64,000 bases of DNA. Origin: Streptococcus sp. LPB0220. Lineage in GTDB: Bacteria > Bacillota > Bacilli > Lactobacillales > Streptococcaceae. The stretch lies in contig NZ_CP044230.1 of NCBI RefSeq assembly GCF_008727815.1, positions 1,162,001 through 1,226,000 on the forward strand. The letters run 5' to 3'. Positions 44,943 through 54,547 of this stretch are shown one piece after another. Both the position numbers and the translations under genes were made by a program. Within the stretch, counting starts at the first letter, position 1; each line of letters opens with the position of its first letter. The notes under the pieces are model-generated. The model was not told where the DNA came from, did not search any database, and saw only the letters and a program-made list of their open reading frames with translations.

Positions 44943-46685
44943 TTAACTAATCTGTTGCTGAGCAGTCTGCATCTTGTAGTAAACACCTTGCGCTTCCATT
45001 AGCTCTTCATGAGTGCCATGCTCAACAATATCGCCATCCACCATGACAAGGATCATATCAGCATTTTGAATGGTAGATAAGCGGTGAGCAATGATAAAGC
45101 TGGTCCGCCCCTTCATGAGCTGATTAAAGGCATCTTGAATCAAGATCTCAGTCCGAGTATCGATGGAGGATGTCGCCTCATCCAAGATTAAAATCTTAGG
45201 AACTGAAAGGAAAACCCGCGCAATCGTTAAGAGTTGGCGTTGTCCTTGAGACAAAGACTCTCCAGCATCTGAAAGATAGGTATCGTACCCTTGTGGCAAC
45301 TGCCGAATGAAGAAATCTGCATTGGCTGCTTTGGCTGCTTCTATGACTTCTTCTCTAGTTGCATCTGGACGAGAAAAGGCAATATTTTCATGAATCGTCC
45401 CGACCTTGAGCCAGGTTTCTTGCAAAACCATACCAAACTGTTGGCGGTAAGAAGCACGGGTGTAGTCCGTAATTGGCACCCCATCAATCGTGATCTCTCC
45501 AGAATTAACAGGGTAGAAACGCATGAGCAGATTAATCAAGGTCGACTTTCCAGCTCCTGTAGGTCCTACAATGGCCACTTTACTGGCAGCTGGAACCTGA
45601 ATGGTTAAATCTTTGATCAAGGTCCGCCCCAAATCATAGCCAAATGTGACGTGTTCAAAACCAATCTCGCCTTTAACATCCTGACTTTCCAGGACCCGTT
45701 GCCCCGTCTCTTCGACCTCAGCTTGATCCAAGACGCTATACAAACGCTCTGCGCAGGCAAGGGCACTTTGGAGTTCTGACAAGACAGAGGAGATGTCATT
45801 AAAGGGCTTGGTGTATTGGTTGACATAATTGAGGAAGGTCACCAATTGACCAACAGAAAAGTGAGATCCCGAAATAATGCGTACAGCACCAAATCCAGCC
45901 ACTACCGCATAAATCAAGGCATTCACAAAGCGAGTGGCAGGGTTGACAGTTGAAGAATAAAAGACAGCGGATTGGGAATAATTGGCATAGCTTTCATTAG
46001 TCCCTTTAAAAGCCGTACGGAATTGATCCTGAGCATTAAAGGACTGGATCAAACTTTCTTGCGTCAAAGACTCTTCGATCAACTGAGTTTGAAGACCACG
46101 CGCCTTGGTCTGCTTTTGGAAAAGCGTATAAGAACGCTTGGCAATAAAACGAGCAATCAAGAGGGATAAAGGGGTCAAGACCAGAACCGCCACCATCATA
46201 AAGAAATCCAATTCTGCCATGGTCACGATGGTGACAAGAATGGTTAGGAGGCCAACAAAGAACTGGTTAAAGACCATCAGAAGACCGCTATTAAGTTGCT
46301 CTACATCGGTCGTGAGGCGACTGACGAAGTCCCCGCTCCCTTGTTTATCTAGATAAGACAAGGGCAATCGGTGTACTTTTTCCATCACTTCTGCTCTCAG
46401 GCTTTGGCTAAACCGATAGACCAATTGATTGTAGACAAGAGGATTGATCCATTGGATCAAGGTATTGGCCACAATGACCAGAACCATTTGGATCAAGACA
46501 GGCCATAAGACTGTCATCCCTTGAGGATTGATGACTAAATCAACTGCATGTCCGATCAGGATCGGTAACCAAACCGTTAAGGCCACTTGAGCGATGGTTC
46601 CGAGACTAGCTAGAATCAGAAGCCCGGGATGGTTGGCAAAATCTCTAAACAGACGTTTTAAATAACTAGAACGTTTTTGACTCAT
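44943..46685 (-). CDS. Heterodimeric ABC exporter subunit, canonical ATP site
   Basis: A 580-aa half-transporter: an N-terminal six-helix exporter domain (about 1-320) and an ATPase with Walker A GPTGAGKST, LSQGQRQLL signature and a Walker B with catalytic Glu (ILILDEATSSID). It overlaps the partner gene at 46682 by 4 bases. A drug or peptide export function is likely; the substrate is unknown. The pairing with the degenerate partner gives an LmrCD/PatAB-type asymmetric dimer. Confidence 0.92.
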   Translation of the reverse strand: MSQKRSSYLKRLFRDFANHPGLLILASLGTIAQVALTVWLPILIGHAVDLVINPQGMTVLWPVLIQMVLVIVANTLIQWINPLVYNQLVYRFSQSLRAEVMEKVHRLPLSYLDKQGSGDFVSRLTTDVEQLNSGLLMVFNQFFVGLLTILVTIVTMAELDFFMMVAVLVLTPLSLLIARFIAKRSYTLFQKQTKARGLQTQLIEESLTQESLIQSFNAQDQFRTAFKGTNESYANYSQSAVFYSSTVNPATRFVNALIYAVVAGFGAVRIISGSHFSVGQLVTFLNYVNQYTKPFNDISSVLSELQSALACAERLYSVLDQAEVEETGQRVLESQDVKGEIGFEHVTFGYDLGRTLIKDLTIQVPAASKVAIVGPTGAGKSTLINLLMRFYPVNSGEITIDGVPITDYTRASYRQQFGMVLQETWLKVGTIHENIAFSRPDATREEVIEAAKAANADFFIRQLPQGYDTYLSDAGESLSQGQRQLLTIARVFLSVPKILILDEATSSIDTRTEILIQDAFNQLMKGRTSFIIAHRLSTIQNADMILVMVDGDIVEHGTHEELMEAQGVYYKMQTAQQQIS

Positions 46686-48409
46686 GCTTCCTCCCTCCCG
46701 TGTTGTGAATAATGAATTTCTTGATAAATCTCATTGGTAGACAAGAGGAAATCGTGATTTCCCAGTCCAACTTGATGTCCCTTGTTCAAGACCAAAATCT
46801 GATCAGCAGACTTGAGACTATTGGTTCGTTGTGATACTAAGATCAAACTCGTATCACTCAATTCTTCTTTAATCGATTTTAAGAGACGAGCTTCCGTCAA
46901 ATAATCCAAGGCAGAAGTTGAATCATCCAAAATCAAGAAAGGAGCCTTCTTCAAAAGGGCTCGCGCAATGGTCAACCGTTGACGTTGGCCACCTGAGAAA
47001 TTTCGACCAAAGGCTTCCACTGGCTCATCGAGTTGTCCTTCTTTTTCACGGACAAAATCAGCCGCCTGAGCTGTTTCTAGTGCCCACCACAAATCTTCAT
47101 CCGATAGATTTTCTTCCATCCCTAGTAAGAGATTCGAGCGGATAGTCCCTCGAAAGAGCTCTGCCTTCTGTGGGACAACAGCTACCCACTCCCTCCACTC
47201 CTTGAGAGTTTGAGGAGAGTGACCTTGATGATAGAGGGCTAATTTTCCCTGACTAACGGCATACAAATGACTCAATAACTGAACCAGCGTAGACTTCCCA
47301 GATCCTGTACCACCGATAATTCCCAACATCTGTCCATGATCCAAATCAAAGGAAATTTCTTCTAGAGCCGGGCTTGAAGCCGTTGGATAAGTGAAAGAAA
47401 CTTTCTGGGCGCTGATCGCTTCTTGCTCTCTTGCAGTTTCTACTGGCAAAGCTTCTAAGAGGTCTTCTTCCTTCAAATCAAAAATCTCTTGGACACGCTT
47501 GGCTGAAATATAGCTGACATTTAAGGACGTGACCAGCATAGCCAGCTTGATCAATTCTGTTAAAATTTGTAATAAATAATTGACCAAAGCGACCAACATC
47601 CCTTGGGTTAGAAGACCAGCAGAGATATTCAATTGTCCTTGCCAAATGACAAAAACCAAGGTCGTATTGACCACAAGGAAGGTCAAGGGACTCACCAAAC
47701 TAGACCAGATACCAGCACGAATTTGCCAGATCTTGTAGTCCTGATTGACCTCTCTAAAATCCTCTAATTCACCAGCCTGTTGTCCAAAGGCCCGAATCAC
47801 CCGCAACCCTTGAAATTGCTGACGCGTCACCGTGACCATTCGGTCTGTGATTTTCCGAATCTTGGCAAAAAGAGGATTGACCCTCCGAGACATGATCACA
47901 ATAATCAAGGTTAAAATCGCCACCATCCCCAAGAACCAAAGAGTAAGTTTAGGACTGATGGTGAAGGCCATGATGATAGATCCAAAGACAATGATCGGTG
48001 CCCTCAAAAAGAGGCGCAAGAATTGGTTGATCCCAACCTGAATTTGATAGGTATCAGAAGTGAGACGGGTTACCAAACTAGAAGTCCCGATCCTATCTCG
48101 TTTGTCCTTTGGAAGTGATAAGATCTTATCATACAAATCCTTGGTCATCTCGCGGGTAAAACCGACAGCTGCTTTAGAAGAAAAATACTGGGCCGTAATA
48201 GCTACGACAACACCAAAGCTCGCAAATAAAAACAAAACACCGACCGTCATCACCACTGCGCTCGTTTCCTTTTTCGGAATGACCTGATCGACTAAGTGGG
48301 CGATGATTAAGGGGACACACAATTCAAAAATAGCTTCTAAAAGTTTAAACACGGGCCCTAGAAAAGTTTCCCATAGATAGCCCTTAAAATACTTCAATAA
48401 TGATTTCAT
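46682..48409 (-). CDS. Heterodimeric ABC exporter subunit, degenerate ATP site
   Basis: A 575-aa half-transporter. Six helices then Walker A GGTGSGKST, signature FSGGQRQRL, but the Walker B catalytic Glu position is Asp (FLILDDSTSALD), the feature of the non-hydrolysing site in heterodimeric exporters. The start at 48409 (MKSLLKYFKGYLWE) fits family alignment, although its ribosome binding site is weak; a GTG at 48451 would add 14 residues. Confidence 0.9.
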   Translation of the reverse strand: MKSLLKYFKGYLWETFLGPVFKLLEAIFELCVPLIIAHLVDQVIPKKETSAVVMTVGVLFLFASFGVVVAITAQYFSSKAAVGFTREMTKDLYDKILSLPKDKRDRIGTSSLVTRLTSDTYQIQVGINQFLRLFLRAPIIVFGSIIMAFTISPKLTLWFLGMVAILTLIIVIMSRRVNPLFAKIRKITDRMVTVTRQQFQGLRVIRAFGQQAGELEDFREVNQDYKIWQIRAGIWSSLVSPLTFLVVNTTLVFVIWQGQLNISAGLLTQGMLVALVNYLLQILTELIKLAMLVTSLNVSYISAKRVQEIFDLKEEDLLEALPVETAREQEAISAQKVSFTYPTASSPALEEISFDLDHGQMLGIIGGTGSGKSTLVQLLSHLYAVSQGKLALYHQGHSPQTLKEWREWVAVVPQKAELFRGTIRSNLLLGMEENLSDEDLWWALETAQAADFVREKEGQLDEPVEAFGRNFSGGQRQRLTIARALLKKAPFLILDDSTSALDYLTEARLLKSIKEELSDTSLILVSQRTNSLKSADQILVLNKGHQVGLGNHDFLLSTNEIYQEIHYSQHGREEA

Positions 48410-48464
48410 ACGACTCGATTCTTTTTTTAATGGATATACATATTTTACCACAAATTCTTAAGAT

Positions 48465-48497
48465 GAAAAAACTCTCCCTGCATTGCAGAGAGAGTTG
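48465..48497 (-). terminator. Terminator of the MFS gene
   Basis: On the minus strand ACTCTC-T-CTGC, loop AAT, GCAG-G-GAGAGT, TTTTTT. Confidence 0.85.
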
Positions 48498-48524
48498 AAT
48501 ACTGCCCAGATGTGGTCAGCAATT

Positions 48525-49724
48525 TTATTCCGTCTTTGTCACCTTGCTTAAGGTCTTGCCCATTCTCCCTAAACCAATCAGTAAGAGAGGGAAAGATAGG
48601 AATGTTATAAGGCCTAGCACAAGAAAGACTGCTACAAATCCACAAGTATCGATCAACCAACCAGTCAGTGGGAAAATCACGATCATAGATAAACTAAACA
48701 TCATCGAATTGATACTCAGCATGGTTGCTCGTACACTGGATGGCAGATAAGCTTGTAAATCATTGTAGTAGATGGGTTGATAAACTGCATAAAGGGCATT
48801 GGTCAAGAGATAGACACTCAAATAGGCGAATGGAGTCTTCACACCTACCAAAAACAAGGCCAACCCAGTCAGTGCAATCAGAATCGGAAAGACTTGATTA
48901 CTATTCCATTTTTTCCCGATTTGACTGGCCAAATAAACCGCTAGTAGATTGAATCCACTACCAATCAACATGATAAGCGAAACTTGCCAACTAGTTAAGT
49001 CACTAATTTTCTGTTGGTAGTAAAAATAAAACATACACATGATGGTCCCTACCAACTGATAGGTGAGCATCCAGTAAAACAAGACTGGTTTGTCCTGCCA
49101 TTCTTGTTTCACTACCTCCAATATCCGCTTTAAGGTCAAATGATTTCTTTCATCACTCTTGCTCTCTGGCTCTTTCATGAGAAAGATCAAAAGAATGGAA
49201 AGCAAGGAAAGTCCAATAGCAATATAATAGGTCCAAGCCAATGCTCCGTGAATAAAGAAACCTGCCACAACTGTACCTAAAGTTCGGGTGACTTCGGCCA
49301 CACCAGACAAGAAGCTAGAAATCTGAAGATAACGGTCTTTTTGACCTGCTTCCACAGCTGAATCAAATAAGAAAGCTGTACTGGTCCCCGAGTCAAAATT
49401 ATAAGACCAAGCATTGACCATCATAGCAATGGCATAGATCCAAAAATTCCCCTGACCAAATAAAATCAAGATCGAAGATCCAATACTGGACAAGCGAGCC
49501 AAATAGAGATTGGTCTTGTAGCTAAAGCGATCGGCTAACATACCAGATGGGATCTCACACAAGAGACTCGTCCCATGAAAGATACTCTCTAATAAACCAA
49601 TCTGAAGCAAAGAAAGACCATTTTGAATAAAAAAGAGAATCCATAAACTGGTGATTCCAAAATAAGATGTAAATTCCAGACCTGCTAGGAGTGAAATATT
49701 GCGTTTGTAAGTTCTTTTAAACAT
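48525..49724 (-). CDS. MFS transporter
   Basis: The 399-aa membrane protein has about twelve helices and the MFS loop block GMLADRFSYKTNL between helices 2 and 3. Efflux is likely but no substrate is known. AGAGGAAAAACA precedes the start. It lies behind the exporter pair in opposite position, separated by its own terminator. Confidence 0.88.
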   Translation of the reverse strand: MFKRTYKRNISLLAGLEFTSYFGITSLWILFFIQNGLSLLQIGLLESIFHGTSLLCEIPSGMLADRFSYKTNLYLARLSSIGSSILILFGQGNFWIYAIAMMVNAWSYNFDSGTSTAFLFDSAVEAGQKDRYLQISSFLSGVAEVTRTLGTVVAGFFIHGALAWTYYIAIGLSLLSILLIFLMKEPESKSDERNHLTLKRILEVVKQEWQDKPVLFYWMLTYQLVGTIMCMFYFYYQQKISDLTSWQVSLIMLIGSGFNLLAVYLASQIGKKWNSNQVFPILIALTGLALFLVGVKTPFAYLSVYLLTNALYAVYQPIYYNDLQAYLPSSVRATMLSINSMMFSLSMIVIFPLTGWLIDTCGFVAVFLVLGLITFLSFPLLLIGLGRMGKTLSKVTKTE

Positions 49725-49802
49725 TGTTTTTCCTCTTTCAATAGATTATATAAGTGTTTCTAAAAGACTTACTTAGATTTGCCTACATCTTCTCCACCTC
49801 CT

Positions 49803-50519
49803 TCATTTTTCTTGATTCATTTCTTGACGCAGCTGGGCTACTTGATTAGACAAGGACACCAACAATTCGGTTTGCAACTTTTGAATTTCCAATAAATCCG
49901 TCTGGTCTTGTTGCACCATATGGTCAATTTTCGTATGCAGTAAGCGAATTTCTCTTTCCGACTCCATATTGACGTTAAAGTCATTTCGCGCTTGCAAGCG
50001 ATCGTAATCTGCCGCCCGGTTTTGGCTCATCATGATCAAAGGAGCTTGAATCGCCGCAATCGTAGAAAGTGCCAGATTCAGCAAGATGAAAGGGTAAGGG
50101 TCAAAATTCCAGCCAAAGGGATGCAAGACATTAATCAACATCCAGATAGCCATCATCAGGATAAAACTAATGATAAAAGTCCATGACCCACCAAAGCGTG
50201 CGACCGAATCCGCTACCCGCTGACCGAAGGTATAGCTGGCTGTCAAGCGGTCTTCAACGTTAAAGGGGCGCTCGCTTTCGGGCATGACACCTGTCACCTG
50301 CTGTTTAATGGCTTCGTTTTTATCATTGGCACGCTCAATAATCTGACCTAGATAATCCATACAATATTGGCTCAAATTTTTATACGTGATAAAATCATCC
50401 ATTTGACTTTCCGGATAGGATGTCTTGAGCATCTGTTGAATGCTATGGTCTAGATCTGCGATCAAAGACCCCTGACCATCCTCGTATTCTTTCCCATCGA
50501 TGATGTCTATTTTCAGCAT
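49803..50519 (-). CDS. DUF1003 membrane protein
   Basis: The 238-aa protein has two close hydrophobic segments (about residues 105-125 and 138-158: WTFIISFILMMAIWML, FILLNLALSTIAAIQAPLI) and a coiled-coil C-terminus. This is the DUF1003 family, membrane proteins of unknown function. The start at 50519 is set by AAAGGAAA. Confidence 0.85.
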   Translation of the reverse strand: MLKIDIIDGKEYEDGQGSLIADLDHSIQQMLKTSYPESQMDDFITYKNLSQYCMDYLGQIIERANDKNEAIKQQVTGVMPESERPFNVEDRLTASYTFGQRVADSVARFGGSWTFIISFILMMAIWMLINVLHPFGWNFDPYPFILLNLALSTIAAIQAPLIMMSQNRAADYDRLQARNDFNVNMESEREIRLLHTKIDHMVQQDQTDLLEIQKLQTELLVSLSNQVAQLRQEMNQEK

Positions 50520-50555
50520 TGAGTTTCCTTTCATAGTTATTTGAAGCAGATAAAA

Positions 50556-50581
50556 GTGAAAAACGCCTAATGGCGTTTTTA
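50556..50581 (-). terminator. Terminator of asnS
   Basis: On the minus strand AAAAACGCC, loop, GGCGTTTTT, directly after the asnS stop. Confidence 0.85.
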
Positions 50582-50587
50582 CGTCTA

Positions 50588-51931
50588 TTAAGGTTTGATA
50601 CGGTGCAACATACGTGGGAATGGAATGGCTTCACGAATGTGTTTTGTACCAGCCGCGAAGGTTACCATACGCTCGATACCGATACCAAAGCCACCGTGTG
50701 GGACTGTACCGTATTTACGAAGATCAAGGTAGAATTCATACTCTGTACGATCCATGCCAAGTTCATCCATTTTTGCAACAAGGGCATCGTAGTCTTCCTC
50801 ACGCATAGAGCCACCGATGATTTCTCCATAGCCTTCTGGAGCAAGCAAGTCTGCACAAAGCACGCGCTCTGGATTTCCAGGAACTGGTTTCATGTAGAAG
50901 GCCTTGATAGCTGCTGGGTAGTTCATGACAAATGTTGGCACACCAAAGTGGTTTGAAATCCAAGTTTCATGTGGTGAGCCGAAGTCATCACCATGTTCCA
51001 AATGCTCGTAGTCAGCATCTTCATCATTTTCATGCTCTTGCAAGAGATCAATCGCTTCATCGTAAGTGATCCGTTTGAATGGCTCCGCAATATAGCGTTT
51101 CAAGAGCTCTGTATCACGTTCCAAGGTTTCCAAGGCTTGAGGTGCACGGTCCAAAACACCTTGTAGAAGAGCTTTGACATAAGCTTCTTGCAAGTCAAGT
51201 GATTCATCGTGTGTCAAGTAAGAGTACTCCGCATCCATCATCCAGAACTCAGTCAAGTGACGGCGAGTCTTAGATTTTTCAGCACGGAATACTGGTCCAA
51301 AGTCAAAGACGCGACCAAGGGCCATAGCACCAGCTTCCAGATAAAGCTGACCTGATTGGCTCAAGTAAGCTGGTGTTCCAAAGTAGTCTGTTTCAAAAAG
51401 TTCTGTAGAATCTTCTGCCGCATTTCCTGAAAGAATTGGGCTATCAAACTTCATGAAGCCGTTCTTATCGAAGAACTCATAAGTTGCATAGATAATAGCA
51501 TTACGGATTTGCATCACAGCGACTTGCTTGCGTGAACGAAGCCACAAATGGCGGTTGTCCATCAAGAAGTCTGTACCGTGTTCTTTTGGAGTGATTGGGT
51601 AATCTTGTGATTCACCGATCACTTCAATATCTGTGATATCGAGCTCATAACCAAATTTAGAACGCTCGTCTTCTTTAACAATCCCTGTCACATAGACAGA
51701 TGTTTCTTGGCTCAAGCGTTTGATGGTGTCAAATTTTTCAAGACCTACTTCTTCTCCAAATTTTTCGATAAAGTTTGGTTTGAAAGCTACACCTTGGAAA
51801 AAGGCTGTTCCATCACGCAATTGCAAGAAGGCAATTTTTCCTTTTCCTGACTTGTTAGCAACCCAAGCACCGATAGTCACTTCTTGACCAACGTAGTCTT
51901 TTACTTCGATGATAGTAATCCGTTTTGTCAT
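50588..51931 (-). CDS. asnS: Asparagine-tRNA ligase
   Basis: The 447-aa class II synthetase with an N-terminal OB-fold ([24 protein letters not shown]) and class II motif 2 ([21 protein letters not shown]) and motif 3 ([10 protein letters not shown]). The start at 51931 has AAGGAAG 7 bases away; an adjacent ATG at 51934 is equally possible. The transcript carries no T-box that I can see. Confidence 0.97.
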   Translation of the reverse strand: MTKRITIIEVKDYVGQEVTIGAWVANKSGKGKIAFLQLRDGTAFFQGVAFKPNFIEKFGEEVGLEKFDTIKRLSQETSVYVTGIVKEDERSKFGYELDITDIEVIGESQDYPITPKEHGTDFLMDNRHLWLRSRKQVAVMQIRNAIIYATYEFFDKNGFMKFDSPILSGNAAEDSTELFETDYFGTPAYLSQSGQLYLEAGAMALGRVFDFGPVFRAEKSKTRRHLTEFWMMDAEYSYLTHDESLDLQEAYVKALLQGVLDRAPQALETLERDTELLKRYIAEPFKRITYDEAIDLLQEHENDEDADYEHLEHGDDFGSPHETWISNHFGVPTFVMNYPAAIKAFYMKPVPGNPERVLCADLLAPEGYGEIIGGSMREEDYDALVAKMDELGMDRTEYEFYLDLRKYGTVPHGGFGIGIERMVTFAAGTKHIREAIPFPRMLHRIKP

Positions 51932-51981
51932 CATTCATCTTCCTTTTCTCGTTAAACTTGTCCGAAGACATTATCTTCTTA

Positions 51982-51990
51982 ATTGTATCA
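51982..51990 (-). promoter_or_regulatory. Extended -10 promoter of asnS
   Basis: On the minus strand TGATACAAT (TACAAT at 51982-51987). The -35 is poor. Confidence 0.5.
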
Positions 51991-52040
51991 TAAAAAGGCT
52001 TTCAGTGCTACGTTCTACCTGTGAAAACCAAATTTTTTTT

Positions 52041-52076
52041 AAAGAAAAAGATCCTCAGCTCATTACTAAGGATCTT
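52041..52076 (-). terminator. Terminator of the aminotransferase gene
   Basis: On the minus strand AAGATCCT, loop, AGGATCTT, TTTCTTT. Separates the aminotransferase from asnS. Confidence 0.85.
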
Positions 52077-52082
52077 GTAATT

Positions 52083-53261
52083 TTATTTTTCCATAAAGGC
52101 CTTGAGTCGGCGAACAGCTTCTTTCAAGGTATCCAAATCTGTCGCATAAGACAAGCGAACATTTTCAGGGGCACCAAAGCCAGCTCCCGTTACTAAAGCA
52201 ACCTCTGCTTCTTCTAAAATTGCTGTGGTAAATTCCGTCACATCTGTATAGCCCTTCATCTCCATGGCCTTCTTGACATTTGGGAAGAGATAGAAGGCTC
52301 CTTGAGGTTTGATGGCTTCAAAACCAGGTACTTCATTCAAGAGAGGATAAATAGTATTCAAGCGTTCTTCAAAAGCTTGACGCATGATCTCAATAGAAGA
52401 CTGATCCCCTGTGAGAGCTTCGATTGCAGCATATTGGGAAACGGTTGTTAAGTTGGATGTTGTTTGGCTAATCACCTTGGCCATGGCTCCAATAATCTCT
52501 GGATCACCCACTGCAAAACCAACCCGCCAACCAGTCATAGCATAGGTTTTAGAAACTCCGTTAATCACGATGGTTTGCTTGCGAATTGCTTCTGATAAGC
52601 TAGAAATGGGCGTAAAGGTATTGCCATTATAGACCAAACGACCATAGATATCGTCTGCCAAAATCAAGATGTCATGTTCAACAGCCCAATTTCCAATTGC
52701 TTCTAGCTCTTCTTTACTGTAGATCATTCCTGTTGGATTGGATGGCGAATTCAGTAAGACCACCTTGGTCTTGTCTGTCCGTGCTGCTTCCAGTTGCTCT
52801 ACCGTTGCCTTGAAGTGATTTTCTTCTGTTGTTTGGAAAGTAACAGGTGTGCCTTCTACCATCTTAACCTGGTCTACATAAGAAACCCAGCAAGGGGTTG
52901 GAATGATGACTTCATCACCTGGATTGATGACAGAAGTAAAGAAGGCATAGAGGATAAACTTAGCACCAGTACCGACCACTACTTCATTCCGGTTCACAGC
53001 ATAGCCATAAAAGTCTTTCATGTAGTCGCTAATGGCATCCTTCAATTCTGGAAGTCCAGATGCTACCGTATAAAAGCTAGCGCGACCATCCTCGATCGAT
53101 GCGACTGCTGCTTCTTGAATATTTTTTGGAGTCGCAAAGTCAGGTTGACCCAGGGTCAAACTTAAGATATCACGACCTTCTGCTGCCAAAGCTTTGGCAC
53201 GCGCATTTGCAGCCAAGGTCACACTTTCTTCCATTTCCAATACACGATTTGATAATTTCAT
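52083..53261 (-). CDS. Pyridoxal phosphate-dependent aminotransferase (aspartate type)
   Basis: A 392-aa fold-type I aminotransferase with NSPSNPTG, the PLP lysine in GVSKTYAMTGWRVGF and the C-terminal Arg block NVRLSYA. The context (ypmB-like, this, asnS) is that of aspC in streptococci, so an aspartate role is likely. TGAGGAGGAAAT precedes the start. Confidence 0.93.
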   Translation of the reverse strand: MKLSNRVLEMEESVTLAANARAKALAAEGRDILSLTLGQPDFATPKNIQEAAVASIEDGRASFYTVASGLPELKDAISDYMKDFYGYAVNRNEVVVGTGAKFILYAFFTSVINPGDEVIIPTPCWVSYVDQVKMVEGTPVTFQTTEENHFKATVEQLEAARTDKTKVVLLNSPSNPTGMIYSKEELEAIGNWAVEHDILILADDIYGRLVYNGNTFTPISSLSEAIRKQTIVINGVSKTYAMTGWRVGFAVGDPEIIGAMAKVISQTTSNLTTVSQYAAIEALTGDQSSIEIMRQAFEERLNTIYPLLNEVPGFEAIKPQGAFYLFPNVKKAMEMKGYTDVTEFTTAILEEAEVALVTGAGFGAPENVRLSYATDLDTLKEAVRRLKAFMEK

Positions 53262-53277
53262 ATTTCCTCCTCAAATC

Positions 53278-53775
53278 TTAAAAAACACCGGTGACTTTTC
53301 CAGTCTTGAAATCCACCACATAATAAGAGCTACCAGCCTTAACTTCCCAGATCGGTTTGCCTTTAAAGCGTCCAAAAGTGACACGATCAATCGCGTCCTG
53401 ACTCTTCTCTTTGACGACAGAAGATGCCTCTTTGGAGCTAACTCCTTCTTTCAAAGGGTAGGTATAGACTGCATCATCCGCCTGAGTCACCAAAACCGCT
53501 AGTTCTTGCCCCTCTTGGTCCTTGCCAATAAAGGAAAGATAGGCTTCTTTGCCATGAAAGAAACTCTCCGTCTCAATGGTAGCAATCGAAGAGTGAGACA
53601 GAGCTATTTTTCTTGCTTGCGCCATTTGATCCTGCAAGCGATCAGAAGTTTTTTCAGCAAGAAATAGCCAAGAAAAAAGGACCGTCAACGCTAAGATACA
53701 GACTCCTATTATATGTTGCCATATTATAAAAAGATAATTTTTCTGTTTCACTCCCTCATTATACACCAAAGCCAC
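53278..53775 (-). CDS. YpmB-like DUF5590 membrane protein
   Basis: The 165-aa protein has one N-terminal helix (IIGVCILALTVLFSWLFLAE) and two repeated PepSY-like beta segments (about 55-95 and 125-165, ending GKPIWEVKAGSSYYVVDFKTGKVTG). Probably a cell-surface-exposed protein. Start is unsettled: GTG codons at 53775, 53766 and 53751 are possible; the 53751 start gives MKQKNYLF. It precedes the aminotransferase gene by 16 bases. Confidence 0.78.
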   Translation of the reverse strand: MALVYNEGVKQKNYLFIIWQHIIGVCILALTVLFSWLFLAEKTSDRLQDQMAQARKIALSHSSIATIETESFFHGKEAYLSFIGKDQEGQELAVLVTQADDAVYTYPLKEGVSSKEASSVVKEKSQDAIDRVTFGRFKGKPIWEVKAGSSYYVVDFKTGKVTGVF

Positions 53776-53947
53776 CTAGAATTCTATAGATTTTCAAGAA
53801 AGAATTGTTACTAATATTTCATACCTGTTACAATGTTTTAGTATAAAATTGTTTGATAAACAAAGTAAAATTAACATCTATGCTATCATTTGTTCATAGT
53901 TTAATAAATTTGTCACAATTTTGTAACTAATTTGAAAATAAAATTAA

Positions 53948-53976
53948 ACGACAGAAATACTATTTATTGATAAAAT
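53948..53976 (+). promoter_or_regulatory. Promoter giving a predicted leaderless MarR transcript
   Basis: ACGACA (53948-53953, four of six consensus bases), 17-bp spacer, TG-A-TAAAAT (53971-53976). The ATG begins 7 bases after the -10 box, so transcription would start at or next to the start codon, and no ribosome binding site exists. Confidence 0.5.
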
Positions 53977-53982
53977 ATAGAT

Positions 53983-54429
53983 ATGGAAAATTTAAAGAGA
54001 TTATTCAAAGAAGCAAACGTAGATTTAAAAACCATGATCGTCTTCCACAAGGCAGAACGATTGATCCGTGCGTCTGAGGCTCATATCTTTAAAAAGCACC
54101 AGTTGACACCAACTCAATTCTCTGTACTTGAAACCTTGTACAGTAAAGGCGATCTCCGCATTCAAGATCTGATTGACAGCATTCTTGCGACCTCTGGAAA
54201 TATGACTGTGGTTATTCGCAATATGGTCCGCGATGGTTGGATTACACGCGAAACCGATCCAGAAGACCGCCGTGCTTATCTTGTATCTATTACAGATGCC
54301 GGTCGTAAAAAGATCGAAGAAGCTCTTCCAGATCATATCAAAAATATTCAACGCTTGATGCAAGTCTTTAATAGTGGCGAGCAAGCTGAGTTGACAGAAC
54401 TCTTGAAGAAATTCAAACATATCGCCTAA
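53983..54429 (+). CDS. MarR family transcriptional regulator
   Basis: A 148-aa winged-helix regulator (helix-turn-helix about residues 55-100: TPTQFSVLETLYSKGD, LATSGNMTVVIRNMVRDGWI, DPEDRRAYLVSIT). The LATSGNMT block resembles the MhqR/quinone-responsive MarR branch; target unknown. There is no Shine-Dalgarno sequence before the ATG. Confidence 0.88.
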   Translation: MENLKRLFKEANVDLKTMIVFHKAERLIRASEAHIFKKHQLTPTQFSVLETLYSKGDLRIQDLIDSILATSGNMTVVIRNMVRDGWITRETDPEDRRAYLVSITDAGRKKIEEALPDHIKNIQRLMQVFNSGEQAELTELLKKFKHIA

Positions 54430-54452
54430 GCCTACTGCTCAAGACGATTCTG

Positions 54453-54481
54453 ACTCCAAAATCCTCTATTTTGGAGTTTTC
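54453..54481 (+). terminator. Terminator of the MarR gene
   Basis: ACTCCAAAA, loop, TTTTGGAGT, TTT. Confidence 0.8.
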
Positions 54482-54509
54482 ATCGTGCATTCTCTTTATC
54501 TAACAGATC

Positions 54510-54546
54510 AAAAAAATATTCCTGACGCTTCTCAGGAATATTTTTA
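54510..54546 (-). terminator. Terminator of yaaA
   Basis: On the minus strand AAAAATATTCCTGA, loop, TCAGGAATATTTTT; directly after the yaaA stop. Confidence 0.85.
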
Positions 54547-54547
54547 T

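Noticed and set aside
51935-52040. T-box leader upstream of asnS
   Set aside because: The leader is too short and lacks the T-box sequence and specifier loop; only an extended -10 promoter is seen.
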